Source of the DNA: Polynucleobacter sp. MWH-S4W17
GTDB lineage: Bacteria > Pseudomonadota > Gammaproteobacteria > Burkholderiales > Burkholderiaceae
Assembly (NCBI RefSeq): GCF_018687535.1
Contig: NZ_CP061295.1
Span: 806,001 to 870,000 of the forward strand
DNA length: 64,000 bases
Direction: 5' to 3'
The position numbers and the translations under genes were made by a program. Each line of letters opens with the position of its first letter. The stretch's first letter is position 1. Shown here piece after piece: positions 8,758 through 16,416 of the stretch. The notes under the pieces are model-generated. The model did not search any database, was not told where the DNA came from, and worked only from the letters and a program-made list of their open reading frames with translations.

Positions 8758-10296
8758 ATGTGCGGCGTCGTCGGAACTGTTTCCCACTCACCAGTAAATC
8801 AACTTCTCTATGATGCGCTGCTGCTTTTGCAGCATCGCGGACAGGATGCGGCAGGTATTGCAACGATGAACGGTAATTCATTCACGATGCATAAAGCCAA
8901 TGGCTTGGTACGAGATGTGTTTAGAACTCGCAATATGCGTAGCTTGGTTGGGAACGCTGGTATTGGCCAAGTGCGCTACCCAACTGCAGGCTCTGCAAGT
9001 AGTGAAGAAGAGGCGCAACCTTTCTATGTGAGTGCACCTTACGGCATTATCTTGGCGCATAACGGTAATCTAACAAATGCTCCAAGCTTACGTGTTGAGA
9101 TGGCTTATCGCGATCGTCGTCACATCAACACCAGTTCTGATACTGAAGTATTGCTTAACGTATTGGCTGACGAACTTCAAAAAGAAACCAATAGTGCAGC
9201 CCTGGATGAGGGCGCGATGTTTAACGCTGTGACTGGTGTAACCAATCGCGTTAAAGGGTCTTATGCAGTAGTTTCTTTAATAGCGGGTTATGGCTTATTA
9301 GCCTTCCGTGATCAGTATGGCATTCGTCCGCTGTGTATTGGCCGTATCGATACTCCTCAGGGCCCTGAGTGGATGATTGCATCTGAGTCTGTAGCGCTTG
9401 AAGGTCTAGGCTTTACGTTTGTGCGCGACGTTCATCCAGGTGAAGCAATTTATATTGACTTGGACGGCAATTTCTATTCACGTCAATGTGTGCCGAATGC
9501 AGTGTTAACGCCTTGCATTTTTGAGTATGTCTATATGGCCCGTCCAGACTCAACGATTGACGGTGTGACCGTCTACAACGTGCGTATGCGTATGGGCGAT
9601 TACTTGGCTGAGAAGATCCGCAAAGAGACTAATGTCGATGAAATTGATGTAGTGATGCCGATTCCGGATTCCAGTCGTCCAGCAGCTATGCAAGTAGCAA
9701 AGAAATTGGGCGTGGATTACCGTGAAGGCTTCTTTAAGAACCGTTATATCGGTCGTACATTTATCATGCCAGGCCAAGCCGTTCGTAAGAAATCTGTTCG
9801 TCAAAAACTCAATGCTATGCGCATTGAGTTCAAAGATAAGACGGTCTTGATTGTGGATGACTCTATCGTTCGTGGCACTACCTCATTTGAGATTGTGCAG
9901 ATGGCTCGTGAATCCGGTGCCAAGAAAGTGATCTTTGCATCTGCTGCGCCGCCAGTGCGCTTCCCCAACGTCTACGGTATTGATATGCCAACCCGTAGCG
10001 AATTGGTTGCCTATGGTCGTACCGATGAAGAGATTAATAAGATGATTGGTGCCGATCAGTTGATCTATCAAAGTATTGAAGATATGAAGCAGGCGGTAAG
10101 AGATGTTAATCCGGATATTAAGAACTTTGAGGCCTCTTGCTTCGATGGCTTCTACGTAACTGGCGATATCACCGAGTCCTATCTAGATGCTTTGGAGGCC
10201 GCTAGAAATACCTCTGACGCGAAGGCAGACCGCCAAAAGGATTCGAGCGATTTCGCCCGTTCACAACTCCACCTGCATTTGGCCACCGAAGACTAA
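8758..10296 (+). CDS. purF: Amidophosphoribosyltransferase PurF
   Basis: A 512-residue enzyme for the first committed step of purine synthesis, making phosphoribosylamine from PRPP and glutamine. The N-terminus MCGVVGTVS exposes the Cys2 nucleophile of the glutaminase domain after Met removal. The C-terminal phosphoribosyltransferase domain has the PRPP loop VLIVDDSIVRGTTS. It closes the cvpA-purF pair and is followed at once by a strong inverted repeat. No PurR-type operator was recognised. Confidence 0.98.
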   Translation: MCGVVGTVSHSPVNQLLYDALLLLQHRGQDAAGIATMNGNSFTMHKANGLVRDVFRTRNMRSLVGNAGIGQVRYPTAGSASSEEEAQPFYVSAPYGIILAHNGNLTNAPSLRVEMAYRDRRHINTSSDTEVLLNVLADELQKETNSAALDEGAMFNAVTGVTNRVKGSYAVVSLIAGYGLLAFRDQYGIRPLCIGRIDTPQGPEWMIASESVALEGLGFTFVRDVHPGEAIYIDLDGNFYSRQCVPNAVLTPCIFEYVYMARPDSTIDGVTVYNVRMRMGDYLAEKIRKETNVDEIDVVMPIPDSSRPAAMQVAKKLGVDYREGFFKNRYIGRTFIMPGQAVRKKSVRQKLNAMRIEFKDKTVLIVDDSIVRGTTSFEIVQMARESGAKKVIFASAAPPVRFPNVYGIDMPTRSELVAYGRTDEEINKMIGADQLIYQSIEDMKQAVRDVNPDIKNFEASCFDGFYVTGDITESYLDALEAARNTSDAKADRQKDSSDFARSQLHLHLATED

Positions 10297-10306
10297 AAAG
10301 CGACAG

Positions 10307-10332
10307 GATTTTGCCTCGCTCGAGGCAAAATC
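10307..10332. terminator. Perfect inverted repeat after purF, probable terminator
   Basis: GATTTTGCCTCG at 10307-10318 and its exact complement CGAGGCAAAATC at 10321-10332 form a 12-bp stem with a minimal loop. It lies 10 bases after the purF stop and 24 bases before the metZ start. No clear T-run follows on the + strand, so termination may be partial or need Rho. Confidence 0.6.
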
Positions 10333-10356
10333 ATGATTTGGTGTCAAAATAGCAGC

Positions 10357-11565
10357 ATGAAGAGCAAAACTATACGTAAAAAACCCGATTTTTCTAAGCT
10401 TGCGCTCGAGACCTTAGCGGTTCGCGCTGGTACTCGTCGCACCGCTGAATACCAAGAGCATTCAGAGGCGATGTTTCTAACATCAAGCTTTTGTTTTGAT
10501 AGTGCAGAGTTAGCAGCCGATGGTTTTGCGCATGCTGACCAAGGCTTTATCTATTCTCGCTTTACCAATCCAACCGTGAGCATGTTTCAAGATCGCTTGG
10601 CTGCTTTAGAGGGTGGTGAGGCTTGTATTGCTACCGCTTCCGGAATGTCTGCCATTCTTACAATGGCAATGGCGCATTTACAAGCAGGTGATCACGTGGT
10701 TTGCTCGCGCTCGGTATTTGGTGCAACGATTCAGTTGTTCACTAATATCTTGGGCCGCTTTGGCATTACAACCACTTATGCTGATTTGGCTGATACCAAG
10801 TCATGGCAGGCCGCCGTTCAGCCAAATACTAAGCTGTTCTACCTTGAGACACCTTCCAATCCGTTGACTGAGATTGCTGATATCAGAGCGATTTCAAAGA
10901 TTGCTAAAAAAGCAGGCGCCTTATTTGCGGTGGATAACTGCTTCTGTACACCTGCTTTGCAAAAACCATTAGCACTTGGTGCTGATGTCGTGATTCATTC
11001 GGCAACAAAGTACTTGGATGGACAGGGTCGAGTGGTCGGCGGAGCAATTGTGGGTAGCAAAGATTTCATCATGGGTAAAGTATTCCCCTATGTGCGTACC
11101 GCAGGCCCAACGCTATCTGCATTCAATGCTTGGGTATTCCTCAAGGGCTTGGAGACTTTAGAACTTCGCATGAGGCAACAGAGTCAGAATGCACTCGCCT
11201 TGGCTCAATGGCTTGAGAAGCAATCTGGAGTGGAGCGTGTTTACCATCCTGGCCTGAAATCGCATCCTCAACATGCGTTGGCAATGCGCCAGCAAAAAGA
11301 GGGTGGGGCGATTGTGTCTTTCACCTTGAAGGGTGGCAAGAAGGCTGCGTTCAAGCTCATCAATCAAACAAAGCTTTGCTCGATTACTGCAAACTTAGGC
11401 GACACTCGCACAACTATTACACATCCTGCTACAACAACACATTGCCGTGTCACGCCTGAGGCTCGTAAAGCCGCCGGTATTTCTGATGGCTTGGTGCGTA
11501 TTGCTGTTGGCCTTGAAAACATCAACGACTTAAAGAGCGACCTCGTTGGCGGACTCAAAAAATAA
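10357..11565 (+). CDS. metZ: O-succinylhomoserine sulfhydrylase MetZ
   Basis: PLP enzyme of the Cys/Met-metabolism family that makes homocysteine from O-succinylhomoserine and sulfide, in one step instead of MetB plus MetC. The PLP lysine lies in HSATKYLDGQGR, and FIYSRFTNPTVSMF and ETPSNP are family landmarks. The GQGRVVGG version and the purF-metZ adjacency favour MetZ over MetB or MetC. The ATG at 10357 (MKSKTIRKKPDFS) is chosen over one at 10333 that overlaps the hairpin arm; this gives 402 residues. It directly assimilates sulfide, which fits the sulfur region downstream. Confidence 0.93.
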   Translation: MKSKTIRKKPDFSKLALETLAVRAGTRRTAEYQEHSEAMFLTSSFCFDSAELAADGFAHADQGFIYSRFTNPTVSMFQDRLAALEGGEACIATASGMSAILTMAMAHLQAGDHVVCSRSVFGATIQLFTNILGRFGITTTYADLADTKSWQAAVQPNTKLFYLETPSNPLTEIADIRAISKIAKKAGALFAVDNCFCTPALQKPLALGADVVIHSATKYLDGQGRVVGGAIVGSKDFIMGKVFPYVRTAGPTLSAFNAWVFLKGLETLELRMRQQSQNALALAQWLEKQSGVERVYHPGLKSHPQHALAMRQQKEGGAIVSFTLKGGKKAAFKLINQTKLCSITANLGDTRTTITHPATTTHCRVTPEARKAAGISDGLVRIAVGLENINDLKSDLVGGLKK

Positions 11566-11587
11566 TCAAGTACATCAGGATAGGTCT

Positions 11588-12205
11588 ATGAGTTTCGCGG
11601 ATGCCACCCAGTTCTGGAACGAACGCTTCGACAAGGAAGAGTTTATTTTTGGTAAAGAGCCTAATGAGTATCTCGTTGAGAAAACAAAGCAATACCTAAA
11701 GCCCAAAGATAAGGTTTTATGTATTGCTGACGGCGAAGGTCGCAACGGCGTCTGGCTTGCCAAGCAAGGCATGCAAGTTTTTGGCTTTGATGCGTCTGAT
11801 GTCGCGCTTGCTAAAGCAAAGCAGTTTGCTAAAGATAATCAAGTGCAAGTTGAGTATTCCTTCTCCGATACCGATAGCTATGCGTGGCAAGAAAATACTT
11901 ATGACGCAGTGATTGGTATCTTCATTCAGTTTGCTGATCCAGTAATGCGCGCTAGAATTTTTGAGCAAGCCTATAAGGCGACAAAGCCCGGTGGCCTCTT
12001 CATCCTTCAGGGCTATACCCCTAAACAACTGGATTACAAAACCGGCGGCCCATCATTAATAGAGCATCTCTATACAGAAGAAATGATTCGAGGTCTCGCT
12101 AAAGACTTTGAAATACTCGAGCTTGTAAGTTACGAGAAAGAACTTTCTGAAGGTCCAAGGCACACTGGCATGTCTGCAATATTAGGATTGGTTGCTAAGA
12201 AGTGA
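11588..12205 (+). CDS. Class I SAM-dependent methyltransferase, TehB-like
   Basis: A 205-residue Rossmann-fold methyltransferase. Motif I is VLCIADGEGRNGVWLA (usually D-x-G-x-G; here ADGEGRNG), followed by VFGFDAS and a post-motif EWEENTYD-like segment ending AVIGIFIQF. Proteins of this type resemble TehB and thiopurine/tellurite methyltransferases; the natural substrate is unknown. The start is taken at ATG 11588 (MSFADATQFWNERF), after an AGGATAGG ribosome-binding site. An upstream in-frame start would overlap metZ. Position between metZ and an FNR-like gene gives little more. Confidence 0.82.
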   Translation: MSFADATQFWNERFDKEEFIFGKEPNEYLVEKTKQYLKPKDKVLCIADGEGRNGVWLAKQGMQVFGFDASDVALAKAKQFAKDNQVQVEYSFSDTDSYAWQENTYDAVIGIFIQFADPVMRARIFEQAYKATKPGGLFILQGYTPKQLDYKTGGPSLIEHLYTEEMIRGLAKDFEILELVSYEKELSEGPRHTGMSAILGLVAKK

Positions 12206-12215
12206 TTGCTTTCCT

Positions 12216-12932
12216 ATGAAAACTATTGAAATTAAAAGTGCATGGCAGGGTAATAGTGATTGCAATGCATGCTCTATTCGCAGCTCTGCATTGTTTGCCG
12301 AATTGAATGAGGAAGACTTTTCTAAAATTCATTCACCAATTGATGATTTACGTTTCGAAGCAAATGCAGGGATTTACACGCAGGGAGATTCTGCTGAGCA
12401 TTTATTTACCTTGCGTGAGGGTTATATAAAGCTATTGCATATCAATTCCGATGGCTCAACTAGAATAGTCCGATTAGTAATGCCGGGTGATTTGTTTGGT
12501 ATGGAGGCTTTGTTGGGTAAGAGTTATGCTCATTCAGCCACTGCCTTATCAAATATCCATTTATGCCGCATACCAAAAGCTATTATTTCCAGCTTGGGTG
12601 AAGAGTCTCCACGCTTACATCGCCAAATTGTAAAAAAATGGGGTGAAGCTCTGACTCAGTCGGAGTCATGGTTTTCTGAAATCAATACCGGAAGAATTGA
12701 AGTGCGTCTGGCCCGATTTTTCTTACGAATTGCCAAGAGCTCAGGTGATATGGCAGTTGCGCCACTCTTTAAAAGAGAGGATATGGGCCTAATGATGGAC
12801 GTGAAGTTTGAAACTATTAGTAGAGCCCTTGCTTCTATGGCGGAACAGGGCTTAATTTCTAATATCGGAAAGTTAAGTATTCAAATTCCGAGTATAAAAA
12901 ATCTTGAAGGCTTTTCTCAAGCCGGTGTTTAA
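12216..12932 (+). CDS. Crp/Fnr-family regulator, FNR-like with altered cysteine set
   Basis: A 238-residue transcription factor with an N-terminal cyclic-nucleotide-type sensor fold and a C-terminal winged helix. The N-terminus has C16-N-A-C19-S-I, like the first two cluster cysteines of E. coli FNR. Cys117 in HLCRIPKAI lines up with FNR Cys122. The position of the third N-terminal cysteine (FNR Cys29) is Ala25. The recognition helix has ETISRAL, keeping the Glu, Ser and Arg that read TTGAT half-sites. It may therefore bind FNR-like boxes, but oxygen sensing by a normal 4Fe-4S cluster is doubtful. ATG 12216 is preferred over one that overlaps the previous gene. Confidence 0.88.
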   Translation: MKTIEIKSAWQGNSDCNACSIRSSALFAELNEEDFSKIHSPIDDLRFEANAGIYTQGDSAEHLFTLREGYIKLLHINSDGSTRIVRLVMPGDLFGMEALLGKSYAHSATALSNIHLCRIPKAIISSLGEESPRLHRQIVKKWGEALTQSESWFSEINTGRIEVRLARFFLRIAKSSGDMAVAPLFKREDMGLMMDVKFETISRALASMAEQGLISNIGKLSIQIPSIKNLEGFSQAGV

Positions 12933-12950
12933 AAATATAAAGACTGCCTT

Positions 12951-12976
12951 TGAGCTGACCCCATAAAGTTGGACGG
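12951..12976. mobile_element. Solo IS3-family-like terminal inverted repeat (remnant)
   Basis: The bases CTGACCCCATAAAGTTGGAC, inside this interval, resemble the terminal inverted repeats of IS3-family (IS150-type) elements. No transposase frame and no matching opposite end were seen nearby, so at most this is a scar of a decayed element. The family assignment is from memory of such ends and needs a search. Confidence 0.35.
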
Positions 12977-13052
12977 TTAAGTTAATTTAGCATGAGGGAT
13001 TGAGTTTGGTAATTTATCGGGCTCAATTACCATTCCTTACACAGAGGTTGCG

Positions 13053-13142
13053 ATGCGCATTGATGAGCTGGGATGTAGAAACCCTGCTGCAGGATCATCT
13101 AAGTGGGGTTGTTCCAAGGCTAAGAAAGTTTACGCATCCTGA
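13053..13142 (+). CDS. Possible 29-residue small protein with two cysteines
   Basis: An ATG at 13053 follows ACAGAGG with 6-base spacing, a good ribosome-binding site. The frame runs to TGA at 13140-13142 and encodes a basic peptide containing GCRNPAAGSSKWGCSKAKK. I do not recognise it. It could be a real small protein or a fragment of a lost gene beside the IS scar. The only support is the ribosome-binding site and the Cys/Lys-rich composition. Confidence 0.25.
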   Translation: MRIDELGCRNPAAGSSKWGCSKAKKVYAS

Positions 13143-13321
13143 AACGGACCAGTTTGTCCACAAAGTCTAATGGCCATCTCTGCTATGACGCGTGATGACT
13201 TTCCTGTCACTAATTTATTACTATTGTTGCGGCATCCTTTACTGAGATGCATTGGATCTAACCAAAATTAACGGTGAGATTTAAGCTAAGCCCCCGTTTT
13301 ATTGCTCCCAAACTGAATTGC

Positions 13322-13335
13322 ATGATGTAGATCAA
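13322..13335. promoter_or_regulatory. FNR-box-like site
   Basis: ATGAT-GTAG-ATCAA differs from the FNR consensus TTGAT-N4-ATCAA only at the first base. It lies 100 bases before the YeeE/YedE gene at 13435 and about 30 bases upstream of a TTGACT -35-like hexamer. An FNR-like regulator with matching recognition residues is encoded 390 bases upstream. Confidence 0.5.
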
Positions 13336-13363
13336 ATAAATGTTGCTATTTCATTTCAATTCA

Positions 13364-13406
13364 TTGACTTTGTATGTCAGTTGTATACTATATAAATATA
13401 TATATT
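13364..13406 (+). promoter_or_regulatory. Candidate promoter with TA-palindromic operator
   Basis: TTGACT at 13364-13369 can serve as a -35 box, with TACTAT (13386) or other TATA-like hexamers as -10. The downstream part contains AATATATATATT (13395-13406), a perfect 12-bp palindrome. The whole is flanked by an inverted pair TCATTTCA (13351) and TGAAATGA (13421). AT-rich palindromes over the -10 region are known operators of BigR/SqrR-type ArsR repressors, and such a gene lies in this operon at 16417. Confidence 0.45.
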
Positions 13407-13434
13407 GTTAATTGGTTAAATGAAATGAGTAAAT

Positions 13435-13962
13435 ATGCATAATGAAGTAGAGCAGACCAAGTCGGCTCAATATATGAATCCACTGTTAGCGGGAATACTT
13501 CTCGGAATGGTTTTGTTGGCCACTTTTGTAATTACAGGTCATGGGCTGGGAGCTACTGGCTTTACGACGCGCTTAACAACCTGGGTTGGGATGCATATTG
13601 CTCCAGTTGCAACTAATGCAAACGACTACCTCGGCGGGATGGTTGAAGAGGGTAAGCCATTAAATGCATGGATTACATGGCAAGTGACTGGTGTGGCTAT
13701 AGGCGCATTGCTATCCGCATTCCTGGCAAAAAGAATTCATATTCAACTGGACGGCAAAAAGTTTTTAGGCGGTTCTAAGCGATCCATTACGGCTTTATTT
13801 GGTGGCATATTGGCTGGTTTTGGTGCACGAGTCGCAGCAGGTTGCACTAGCGGCCTTGGTTTGTCGGGTGCAGCAGTACTAAGTCTGGCTGGCTTTACTT
13901 TCCTGGGAGCATTCTTTGCCGTAGGTTTATTGACAAGTCGCTTCTTGAAAGAGGAGAAATAA
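13435..13962 (+). CDS. YeeE/YedE-family sulfur transporter, first half-subunit
   Basis: A 175-residue inner-membrane protein with about four or five hydrophobic helices. It carries the family cysteine motif AAGCTSGLGLSG near residue 138. YeeE/YedE (TsuA-like) proteins take up thiosulfate or related sulfur compounds through relays of conserved cysteines. This is a half-length version; the other half is the next gene, 1 base away, so the two probably assemble as one transporter. The start at 13435 has only a weak ribosome-binding site, and a start at MNPLLAG (13474) is possible. Confidence 0.85.
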   Translation: MHNEVEQTKSAQYMNPLLAGILLGMVLLATFVITGHGLGATGFTTRLTTWVGMHIAPVATNANDYLGGMVEEGKPLNAWITWQVTGVAIGALLSAFLAKRIHIQLDGKKFLGGSKRSITALFGGILAGFGARVAAGCTSGLGLSGAAVLSLAGFTFLGAFFAVGLLTSRFLKEEK

Positions 13963-13963
13963 G

Positions 13964-14524
13964 ATGAGTGAAATTCTTTCGGGGCTCCTATTAGGTGCTG
14001 GATTTGGTTTTGTATTGGAGCGTGCCGGTTTTGGTAATCCAAATAAATTAACTGGCCAATTTCGCTTAACAGATTGGTCTGTGTTTAAGGTGATGTTCAC
14101 TGCTATTGTGTTTGCTGCCGTTGGCCTCCTAATTTTGGAGCAGGTGGGCTTTGTAGATGCTGGTAATTTATTTGTACCACCTGCATTTTTAGGTGCTGCC
14201 GCTCTTGGTGGAGCATTTGTTGGTGCAGGCTTTGCAATTGGTGGATATTGCCCTGGAACCTCAGTCGTCGGTTTGATGTCTGGACGCATTGATGCGGCCA
14301 TATTTTTGCTTGGCTTATTGTTAGGGACCGTATTGTTTGCTGGCATCTATCCAAGTATTGAGTTCTTAACAACCTTGGGTGAATACGCTAAGGCTGATTC
14401 ATTGCCCGATGCCTTCAATCTTTCAGGTTTATCAATCGATGTTGGTATGGTTGTTGCGGCCGTCGGAGTATTTATCTTGGGTTCTTGGATGGAGAAGAAG
14501 TCCAAGGGTCCCGTTAGTTCCTAG
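13964..14524 (+). CDS. YeeE/YedE-family sulfur transporter, second half-subunit (DUF6691-like)
   Basis: A 186-residue membrane protein with about five helices and the motif GGYCPGTSVVGLMSGR (Cys near residue 96), the partner cysteine motif of the YeeE/YedE fold. GFGFVLERAGFGNPNKL near the N-terminus is typical of the second half-subunit. It follows the first half after one base, with ATG in AAGATGAG. Together the pair resembles the split YeeE/YedE pair at 28905-29784. Confidence 0.85.
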   Translation: MSEILSGLLLGAGFGFVLERAGFGNPNKLTGQFRLTDWSVFKVMFTAIVFAAVGLLILEQVGFVDAGNLFVPPAFLGAAALGGAFVGAGFAIGGYCPGTSVVGLMSGRIDAAIFLLGLLLGTVLFAGIYPSIEFLTTLGEYAKADSLPDAFNLSGLSIDVGMVVAAVGVFILGSWMEKKSKGPVSS

Positions 14525-14548
14525 GTTTAATTATTTAAAAGGAAAGTT

Positions 14549-14782
14549 ATGTCTAAGAAATCAACAGTAGCTGCGTTGGCAATGGCTTTAGCTGGTTTGG
14601 CGGCTGCGCCTTTAGCACATTCAGCAGATGCCCCTGCTAATCCATCAGGCGCAGAGCAGAAGAATCCCTGCGGTCCTAAAAAAGAGTCAGCAAATCCATG
14701 TGGCCCTGCAAAGAAAAAAGCAGCTAACCCCTGTGGCCCTGCAAATCCTTGCGGTCCTAAAAAGCGTAAAGCTGCAGAGTAA
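14549..14782 (+). CDS. Small secreted peptide with four NPCGP repeats
   Basis: A 77-residue protein with a Sec signal peptide (cleavage likely after AHS, residue about 26). The mature part of about 51 residues is built from NPCGP units separated by Lys/Ala-rich spacers: four intact NPCGP copies, the last two only two residues apart (NPCGPANPCGP), and one decayed copy NPSGA at the start. It is strongly basic and contains only four cysteines, one per repeat. A good ribosome-binding site (AAAGGAAAG) precedes it. It sits between the YeeE/YedE pair and a His-rich protein 8 bases downstream. The layout suggests a periplasmic thiol or metal-binding peptide, possibly modified; no family function is known to me. 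Confidence 0.85.
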   Translation: MSKKSTVAALAMALAGLAAAPLAHSADAPANPSGAEQKNPCGPKKESANPCGPAKKKAANPCGPANPCGPKKRKAAE

Positions 14783-14790
14783 TTAAATAT

Positions 14791-15417
14791 ATGCTTACTC
14801 AATCTAATTTCTGGTTGGCCGCACAATCGCTAGCAAATATTCAGATGCGATATGCCGAAACCGGGCGCACCGTGAATGAATCTGCTTTATGTGGTGCCAA
14901 GGATTTTATTGAGTGGCAGCACTATCCAAGTAATGATCTTGTGGATGAGCATAGTGGTTATGAGTTCTACTACCATGCGCATTCTGCAGATGAGATGCCC
15001 AATGGTGAGCATGGCCATTTTCATGTGATTAAGCGTGATGTACGGAGCTTTCATCACCTTGTTGGCATTTCTTTAGACCAGAAAGGTTTGCCAGTTCGCT
15101 TATTTACTACCAACCAGTGGGTCACCGGTGAAGAGATGGCGAATTCGGACGTTGTCATCAAATTCGCTAAAGAATTTCAAATGACCGTAAAAGGTCGCAT
15201 GGCTCCAGTAAGCAATTGGATCAGTGCTTTGATTCAATTATTTGCCGTAGAGATTGAGGCTCTAATTTTGGAGCGAGATCAAAAGATTGCTCAGCTAGTG
15301 GCAGAGTGGGGCAATCGTGAGCTGGTATTGAACTCAAAAAAGCATCATGTATTAACGGAATGCAAGATTGATTTGATGGGCCGTCTTTCAGATAATTTGT
15401 TAGCTGTAAATTCATAA
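14791..15417 (+). CDS. His-rich protein of unknown function (possibly DUF6969)
   Basis: A 208-residue soluble-looking protein with no signal peptide. Residues about 45-90 hold a dense set of aromatic and histidine residues: EWQHYP, YEFYYHAHS, EHGHFHVI and FHHLVGIS, with a Tyr-Tyr-His-x-His and a His-x-His pair. This looks like a metal site. The second half is mostly helical (VSNWISALIQLFAVEIEALILERDQKIAQ). I associate YYHAH/EHGHFH proteins with the uncharacterised family DUF6969, from memory. The gene starts 8 bases after the NPCGP peptide, so a shared job such as metal insertion or peptide modification is a reasonable guess, no more. Confidence 0.75.
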   Translation: MLTQSNFWLAAQSLANIQMRYAETGRTVNESALCGAKDFIEWQHYPSNDLVDEHSGYEFYYHAHSADEMPNGEHGHFHVIKRDVRSFHHLVGISLDQKGLPVRLFTTNQWVTGEEMANSDVVIKFAKEFQMTVKGRMAPVSNWISALIQLFAVEIEALILERDQKIAQLVAEWGNRELVLNSKKHHVLTECKIDLMGRLSDNLLAVNS

Positions 15418-15427
15418 GGGAGTAGAG

Positions 15428-16405
15428 ATGAAAAAAATTCAATTGCTTTTAGCAGCTGCCCTAACCGGCTTGGTGAGCCTAGTTCAGGCAATTACATTGC
15501 CTGGTCCTGTAGTCAGCGCAGATTGGTTATCCAATAATCAATCTGATGTACAGATAATTGAAGTTAGAACAGATTTAGCCAGCTACCTTAGAAACCCTGA
15601 GTTTGATACTGACAAAAAGACTGGTAAGAAATTCCTGGTAGAAGTTGGTGGCCATATTACTAATTCCACTCTCTTGGATTTTAAGAAGGTACGTGTAGAG
15701 CGTCTAGTCGATGGAAAAAAGATTAAGTTTCTAATTCCTGAAAAAGCAGATTTTGAGAAATTGGTTCAATCTTTAGGTATCAACTCTGATAAGCCGATTG
15801 TGCTCGTGCCTATAGGGCAGGATATGTCCGATATCGACGAGGCATTGAGAACCTATTGGTCATTCAAGGTGTATGGCGAAGATCAAGTGGCTGTCTTGGA
15901 TGGCGGTATTGCTGGGTGGCTCGGTGAGGGGCGTGAATATGTAACTAACAATGCTCAAAAAGTGACTGGCAATTGGTCTGCAAAAGCATATCGCAAAGAA
16001 TTAATCGCTAGTTCAGATGATGTAGCTGCTGCGTCCAAAGCAGGTAAGCCACAATTATTGGATGCGCGTCAGCCTGCCCAATACTTAGGCCTTGCAAAAC
16101 GTCCAGATGTGCTGACCTTTGGCCATATTGCGGGCTCAAAAGAGTTGGCGCCTGAATTGTTGGCAAAGCCAAGCAATGGTGCATTGTATTTCTGGCAAAA
16201 GAATACTTACGATGCGTTGATGTCAGCCAATGGTTTAAGTGTTAAAGGCCCAACAATTGCCTATTGCAATACTGGCCACTTAGCAGCTGGTGGTTGGTTT
16301 GTTATGTCAGAGCTAGTGGGCAATAAATCTACTAAGTTGTACGATGGCTCTTTATATCTTTGGACTCTTGAAGGCCGCCCATTGGTCGGTGTTCCGCTGA
16401 ACTAA
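15428..16405 (+). CDS. Periplasmic tandem rhodanese (thiosulfate sulfurtransferase)
   Basis: A 325-residue exported protein: signal peptide MKKIQLLLAAALTGLVSLVQA, then two rhodanese domains. The second carries the active-site loop CNTGHLA (Cys280 by codon count); the first lacks a cysteine in the equivalent place, as in many two-domain rhodaneses. Such enzymes transfer sulfane sulfur from thiosulfate to an acceptor thiol or cyanide. The periplasmic location next to YeeE/YedE and the Cys-repeat peptide suggests loading or unloading persulfides there. It begins 10 bases after the His-rich gene and an ArsR gene follows at 16417. Confidence 0.9.
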   Translation: MKKIQLLLAAALTGLVSLVQAITLPGPVVSADWLSNNQSDVQIIEVRTDLASYLRNPEFDTDKKTGKKFLVEVGGHITNSTLLDFKKVRVERLVDGKKIKFLIPEKADFEKLVQSLGINSDKPIVLVPIGQDMSDIDEALRTYWSFKVYGEDQVAVLDGGIAGWLGEGREYVTNNAQKVTGNWSAKAYRKELIASSDDVAAASKAGKPQLLDARQPAQYLGLAKRPDVLTFGHIAGSKELAPELLAKPSNGALYFWQKNTYDALMSANGLSVKGPTIAYCNTGHLAAGGWFVMSELVGNKSTKLYDGSLYLWTLEGRPLVGVPLN

Positions 16406-16416
16406 GAGTACCCATC

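Larger units (their letters stand above)
12933..13434. other. 502-base non-coding stretch between FNR-like and YeeE genes
   Basis: No long reading frame covers this stretch. It holds an IS-end-like sequence near its left edge, a possible 29-codon ORF with a good ribosome-binding site, and a very AT-rich promoter zone from about 13320 on with an FNR-like box and a TA palindrome. It is the largest gap without a gene in the window and marks the left edge of the sulfur region. Confidence 0.7.

Noticed and set aside
13927..14346. 139-residue - strand open frame opposite the second YeeE/YedE half
   Set aside because: Composition (Pro/Asn/Ala/Lys-rich) is the shadow of a membrane gene, and no motif is present.
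14640..14760. Repeated DNA units in the NPCGP gene as a CRISPR or tandem array
   Set aside because: The repeats are short, coding, vary at the DNA level and follow codon frame; no spacer pattern or cas genes.
14549..15417. Classical bufferin or methanobactin operon
   Set aside because: No MNIO (DUF692) or DUF2063 gene is present, and the peptide motif NPCGP differs from those precursors.
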